Source: an uncultured Lachnospiraceae bacterium (lineage in GTDB: Bacteria > Bacillota > Clostridia > Lachnospirales > Lachnospiraceae). From it: DNA of 52,461 nucleotides. Both the position numbers and the translations under genes were made by a program. The stretch spans positions 1-52,461 of the forward strand of contig CAJUDY010000029.1 in the NCBI GenBank assembly GCA_910584945.1, in the 5' to 3' direction. This document shows positions 49,691 to 52,461 of this stretch, piece by piece. The notes below the pieces were generated by a model. The model saw only the letters and a program-made list of their open reading frames with translations, was not told the origin of the DNA and did not search any database. The stretch's first letter is position 1. Every line of letters starts with the position of its first letter.

Positions 49691-51145
49691 TAGGACCTTG
49701 AAAATTTAATATTTTACAATAAATATAAGCAATCAGCTCTTTTATAAGTTATAATAGTAGTAACTTCTGAAAGGTGGAACGTGCTATGTCATTTAAAGCA
49801 AACGAGTGTCAACAATTATCATTAGAAGACAGTTTTATGAATCCGACTGACCGTGAAAGAAAAGCGCTGGAAAAATCATGGGCGAAGATTTTTGCTGATG
49901 AAATTTTTCCGGCGATAGATGAACAACGCTTTTCTGTCCTGTATAGTGGTAAAGCATCCAGACCTAATGCACCTGTAAATGTTATCATTGGTGCACTCAT
50001 TATCAAGGAGCTTTTTGACTATTCAGATGATGAAATTGTTGAGAATCTCATGCTCGACCTCCATTTTCAATACGCTTTGCACACGACAGGCTTTGCAGAG
50101 CAGCCTCTTTCGGATAAAACTCTGAGCCGTTTTCGCAGGAGATGCTATGATTATGAGACGCTCCATGATGTTGATTTATATCACGACTGTGTAAGGGATC
50201 TCAGCAGTAAAATTGCAAAAATAATGAAACTGAATGGCCGTGTCCGCCAAATGGATTCTATGATGATAGAATCAAATATCCGTTTTTTAAGTCGTATGGA
50301 ATTAATCTACACCTGCATTTCAAAGCTGGTTGTGTTCCTTACAAAAAATTATCCGGATAAGATTGTGGAATCATTAAAACATTATGCTGACCCAAATGAT
50401 TATAACCACACATTTTACCATCAGAGGAATGATGATATGGAGGCAATCATCCAGACTTTGCTGGCAGACAGCGATTGTCTGCTTGATATCTGTAAAGCGG
50501 ATTTTGAAGAAGTTACAGAATATCAGCTTTTTGCCAGATACCTTTCTGAGCAGACGGTTGTTGAAAATGAAAAACGCCGTCTGAGAACCAAAGAAGACGG
50601 AACGATGAATTCATCGGCACTTCAAAATCCTTCTGACCCGGACGCCACCTACAGAAATAAATCCGGCAGGCTCCACAGAGGGTACGCAGCGAACATTGAA
50701 GAAACTGTTGGAAAGAACGGCTCTGTGGTCACGGATTATCAGTTTGATAAGAACACTTATACGGACAGCCATTTCCTTCAGGAAACTCTTTCACAAATGG
50801 AAAAATCCGAGGAAGAAATAATCCTGGTTACCGACGGAGGATACGATGGGCAGGATAACATTGCCTTTGCAAAAAAGAAAAATGTCAAACTGGTAACAAC
50901 AGCATTAATCGGCAAAGAAGCACCTGATGTTCTGGCAGACTTTGAATTTAATGAAGATGGAAGAAAACCGCTTAAATGTGCAGCCGGACACGAACCGTCA
51001 GTCAAAGCTATACAAAATCAACCAGACAATGCAGGGTTTCATTGGACCGGAATCATTGTGCCGAATGCCCATACCGGGAACAGTGCCGCCCAAAGGTTTA
51101 CAAAAAAATTGCAACTTTTATCACCTCAAAAAATGCATCTTCTGA
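49690..51145 (+). mobile_element. IS1182-type insertion sequence remnant
   Basis: AT-rich segment holding the transposase gene. The left limit lies near the half palindromic repeat and the right limit near 51135-51150, where the frame passes into an ABC permease gene on the other strand. No matching terminal inverted repeats or target duplication could be found by eye, in agreement with loss of the right end. Confidence 0.65.
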
Positions 51146-51162
51146 AAAGCAAAACTCGGTAA
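49786..51162 (+). pseudogene. IS1182 family transposase, frameshifted and 3'-truncated
   Basis: The ATG at 49786 follows AAAGGTGG. The N-terminus (DUF772 region: IIGALIIKELFDYSDDEIVENL, in parts, and LSDKTLSRFRRR near residue 110) and the central DDE region (MDSMMIESN near 158, LVTDGGYDGQDN near 350) are intact. After CAAGHEP (about residue 405) the frame is wrong: the expected zinc-ribbon-like continuation NHCAECPYREQC ... KVYKKIATFITSKN is read in another frame from about 50995 to 51135. One base has been lost (or two gained) near 50995. The last quarter of the family's length is absent, so the protein should be inactive. Confidence 0.8.
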
Positions 51163-51477
51163 AAGATTTAATATAATGCTTCCCACAATGCTGACTGCCA
51201 ATGTGCAAATAACGGAAATATATTTACCTGCCACTACTGAAACTGCGTTTACAGGCATTGCTAACTGATATTTTTTCCAGCTTGCCTTTTCATCACTTGC
51301 AAAACTCATTATATTCTGCATACCTATTGTCATGGCAAGCATTACAGATGCAAACAGCCCCGCATAAACGCCGGTATTGACCATGAGTAATATAATTGCT
51401 CCAACTGCTATCAGAACCAGCTTTTTGTCAATACTCTTAAAGAAGATTGTAATATCTTTGTAAATCAAACCTTTCAT
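51121..51477 (-). pseudogene. ABC-2 type permease, truncated at the IS junction
   Basis: The N-terminal 105 or so residues of an ABC-2 family permease: MKGLIYKDITIFFKSIDKK at the start, then hydrophobic segments at about 22-45 and 84-105 and the soluble MSFASDEKASWKKYQLAMP loop between. The frame then ends with residues encoded by transposase DNA (QKMHFLR). Normal family members have about 200-220 residues, so half the protein is missing. The start overlaps the ATPase stop (ATGA), the classic YtrA-type ABC operon layout. Confidence 0.8.
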
Positions 51478-52330
51478 GCTGCACCTCCTTTGATGTAAAA
51501 AAGCATAATATCTTCCAGTGTTGCATTATCGACTACAATATCTTTGTATTTGCGCCTTATCGCTTCTTTGTCACGGACAAGACACTCCACACTGACATTT
51601 GTAACCCTGTGGATAATATAATCATCCGGGGAAATGGAAGCAAACTTTTCCCTCCCGCACTTCACTATCCCAAAATGATAAACAAGGTCGTCTTTTTGTT
51701 CCTCAAAAATAATTTTGCCTTGATGAATCAAGATTACATAATCCGCAATCTTTTGTATGTCCGACGTAATGTGAGAGGAAAAGAAAATAGAACATTCCTC
51801 GTCCTGTATAAATTCTAAAAATAAATCTAACATTTCATCACGCACAACCGGGGCAAGCCCCGTAGTCGCTTCATCTAAAATCAACAACTTCGGTTTATGC
51901 GCCATAGCGCAGATAATGGATAACTTCATCTTCATGCCCTTTGAAAAAAAGCCTATTTGTTTTCTTTCAGGGATTTTGAATTTTTTTAAGTACTGTCTGT
52001 AAAGGCTGCTATCCCATGATTTATATATGCCGGACAGTATTTTTTCAATGTCTGACACATTAAATACATCATGGAAATTGCACTCGTCAAAAACAACGCC
52101 TATATTTTCCTTGACAGAAGAAATTGTATGTTCCATACCAAAAATCTGTATTTGCCCATTATCTTTTTTTAATTCATCAAGTATTAGGTTAATGGTCGTA
52201 CTCTTACCTGCCCCGTTTTCGCCAATAAAGCCGACAATCCTGCCTTTCAGAACTTGAAATGAAACATGGTCTAACAAAAATTCGTCAAACTGTTTGCATA
52301 AATCCCGTACTAAAATGTTGTTTTTTCCAT
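51474..52330 (-). pseudogene. ABC transporter ATP-binding protein with a homopolymer frameshift at its start
   Basis: From TTG 52277 onward the frame is a normal ABC ATPase: Walker A IGENGAGKST, signature FSKGMKMKLSI, Walker B LLILDEATTGL, H-loop SSHITSD. The natural start is ATG 52330 with AGGAGGCGAGG before it, but a run of six A directly after ATGG puts the reading into TAG after six codons. One additional A would restore a 285-residue protein with the expected NNILVRDLCKQF opening. It may be a pseudogene, a slippage-controlled gene or a sequencing error in a homopolymer. Neighbours are a GntR-type regulator and an ABC-2 permease. Confidence 0.7.
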
Positions 52331-52345
52331 GTCCTCGCCTCCTGT

Positions 52346-52461
52346 TTATTCTTCGTAAAACAACTTTAGAATATTTGTCATTTGTTCATAACTGATTCCA
52401 TGTGCTCTGCCGATTTCCGCAACCTTTTGTAACAATTCCTCTGCTACACGCAACTGTTCTT
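52346..52461 (-). CDS. GntR/YtrA-type regulator, C-terminal fragment (partial)
   Basis: Only the last 38 codons are inside the window: a helical C-terminus with LRVAEELLQKVAEIGRAHG followed by ISYEQMTNILKLFYEE and stop TAA. The length, helical character and position directly before an ABC ATPase and ABC-2 permease match YtrA-like GntR regulators. The DNA-binding domain lies beyond the right edge, so this is an inference from context. Confidence 0.6.
   Translation of the reverse strand, partial: EQLRVAEELLQKVAEIGRAHGISYEQMTNILKLFYEE

Noticed and set aside
51121..51477. Complete small membrane protein of 118 residues
   Set aside because: The C-terminal residues are encoded by transposase DNA and the family is about twice as long, so it is a truncated gene.
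1..52461. CRISPR array or defence island
   Set aside because: No regularly spaced direct repeats and no cas, restriction-modification, retron or abortive-infection genes were recognised.

Overview
The window is chromosomal DNA from a spore-forming member of the class Clostridia, most likely a Lachnospiraceae gut anaerobe of roughly 50% GC. This rests on an alpha/beta-type small acid-soluble spore protein, classic Firmicutes gene orders (tig-clpP-clpX-lon-ysxC; rho-rpmE-DUF1385-prmC-prfA), strong AGGAGG-type ribosome binding sites, an A34-type tRNA-Leu, and intergenic hairpin repeats of a kind I recall from this family. The genus cannot be fixed from sequence reading alone.

Positions 1-25,400 are mostly core housekeeping. 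A minus-strand block carries a small exporter-like membrane protein (cut by the window edge), hisC, a DUF2156 protein, a sugar-nucleotide transferase, glmM, prfA, prmC, a DUF1385 membrane protein, rpmE and rho. A TIGR01212-type radical SAM gene and a DUF4364 gene lie on plus. Then come a permease, ysxC, lon, clpX, clpP and tig (protein quality control), the spore protein, a DJ-1 protein, a CYTH phosphatase, pyrC, a CapA-like protein, two tRNA-Leu genes, rpoN (sigma-54) and an orphan AbrB-type regulator.

Positions 25,500-34,900 form a self-contained sigma-54 regulon. A GESGTGKE/GAFTGA activator sits upstream of diaminopropionate ammonia-lyase, a YgeY-type M20 hydrolase, a dihydropyrimidinase, an NCS1 permease, a D-aminoacylase-like deacylase and RidA. 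The intergenic region has a GG-N10-GC sigma-54 promoter and three TTCTCA-N3-TGAGAA-type dyads that fit enhancer sites. A strong terminator closes the operon after ridA. The gene set resembles the E. coli ygeV-ygeX-ygeY-hyuA group linked to purine/hydantoin breakdown.

Positions 34,900-39,250 hold a third tRNA-Leu, a DUF1624 acyltransferase-like membrane protein, a thioesterase, a single-frame larC (nickel-pincer cofactor), a small membrane protein, a PPP phosphatase and a DUF1810 protein. Positions 39,250-48,900 hold an RpiR regulator with a palindromic operator, a BCCT transporter broken by an in-frame TAG, a gene fragment, and a six-gene minus-strand operon (FAD-linked oxidase, MFS transporter, EtfB, EtfA, SDR dehydrogenase, FGGY kinase) with the composition of the E. 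coli ygcU/S/R/Q/W/E group.

The last 3.5 kb is a decayed accessory region: an in-frame chimera of a beta-glucoside PTS EIIB domain and the C-terminal end of a GH1 6-phospho-beta-glucosidase; a frameshifted, 3'-truncated IS1182-type transposase; an ABC-2 permease cut at the IS junction; an ABC ATPase with a homopolymer frameshift at its start; and the tail of a GntR-type regulator.
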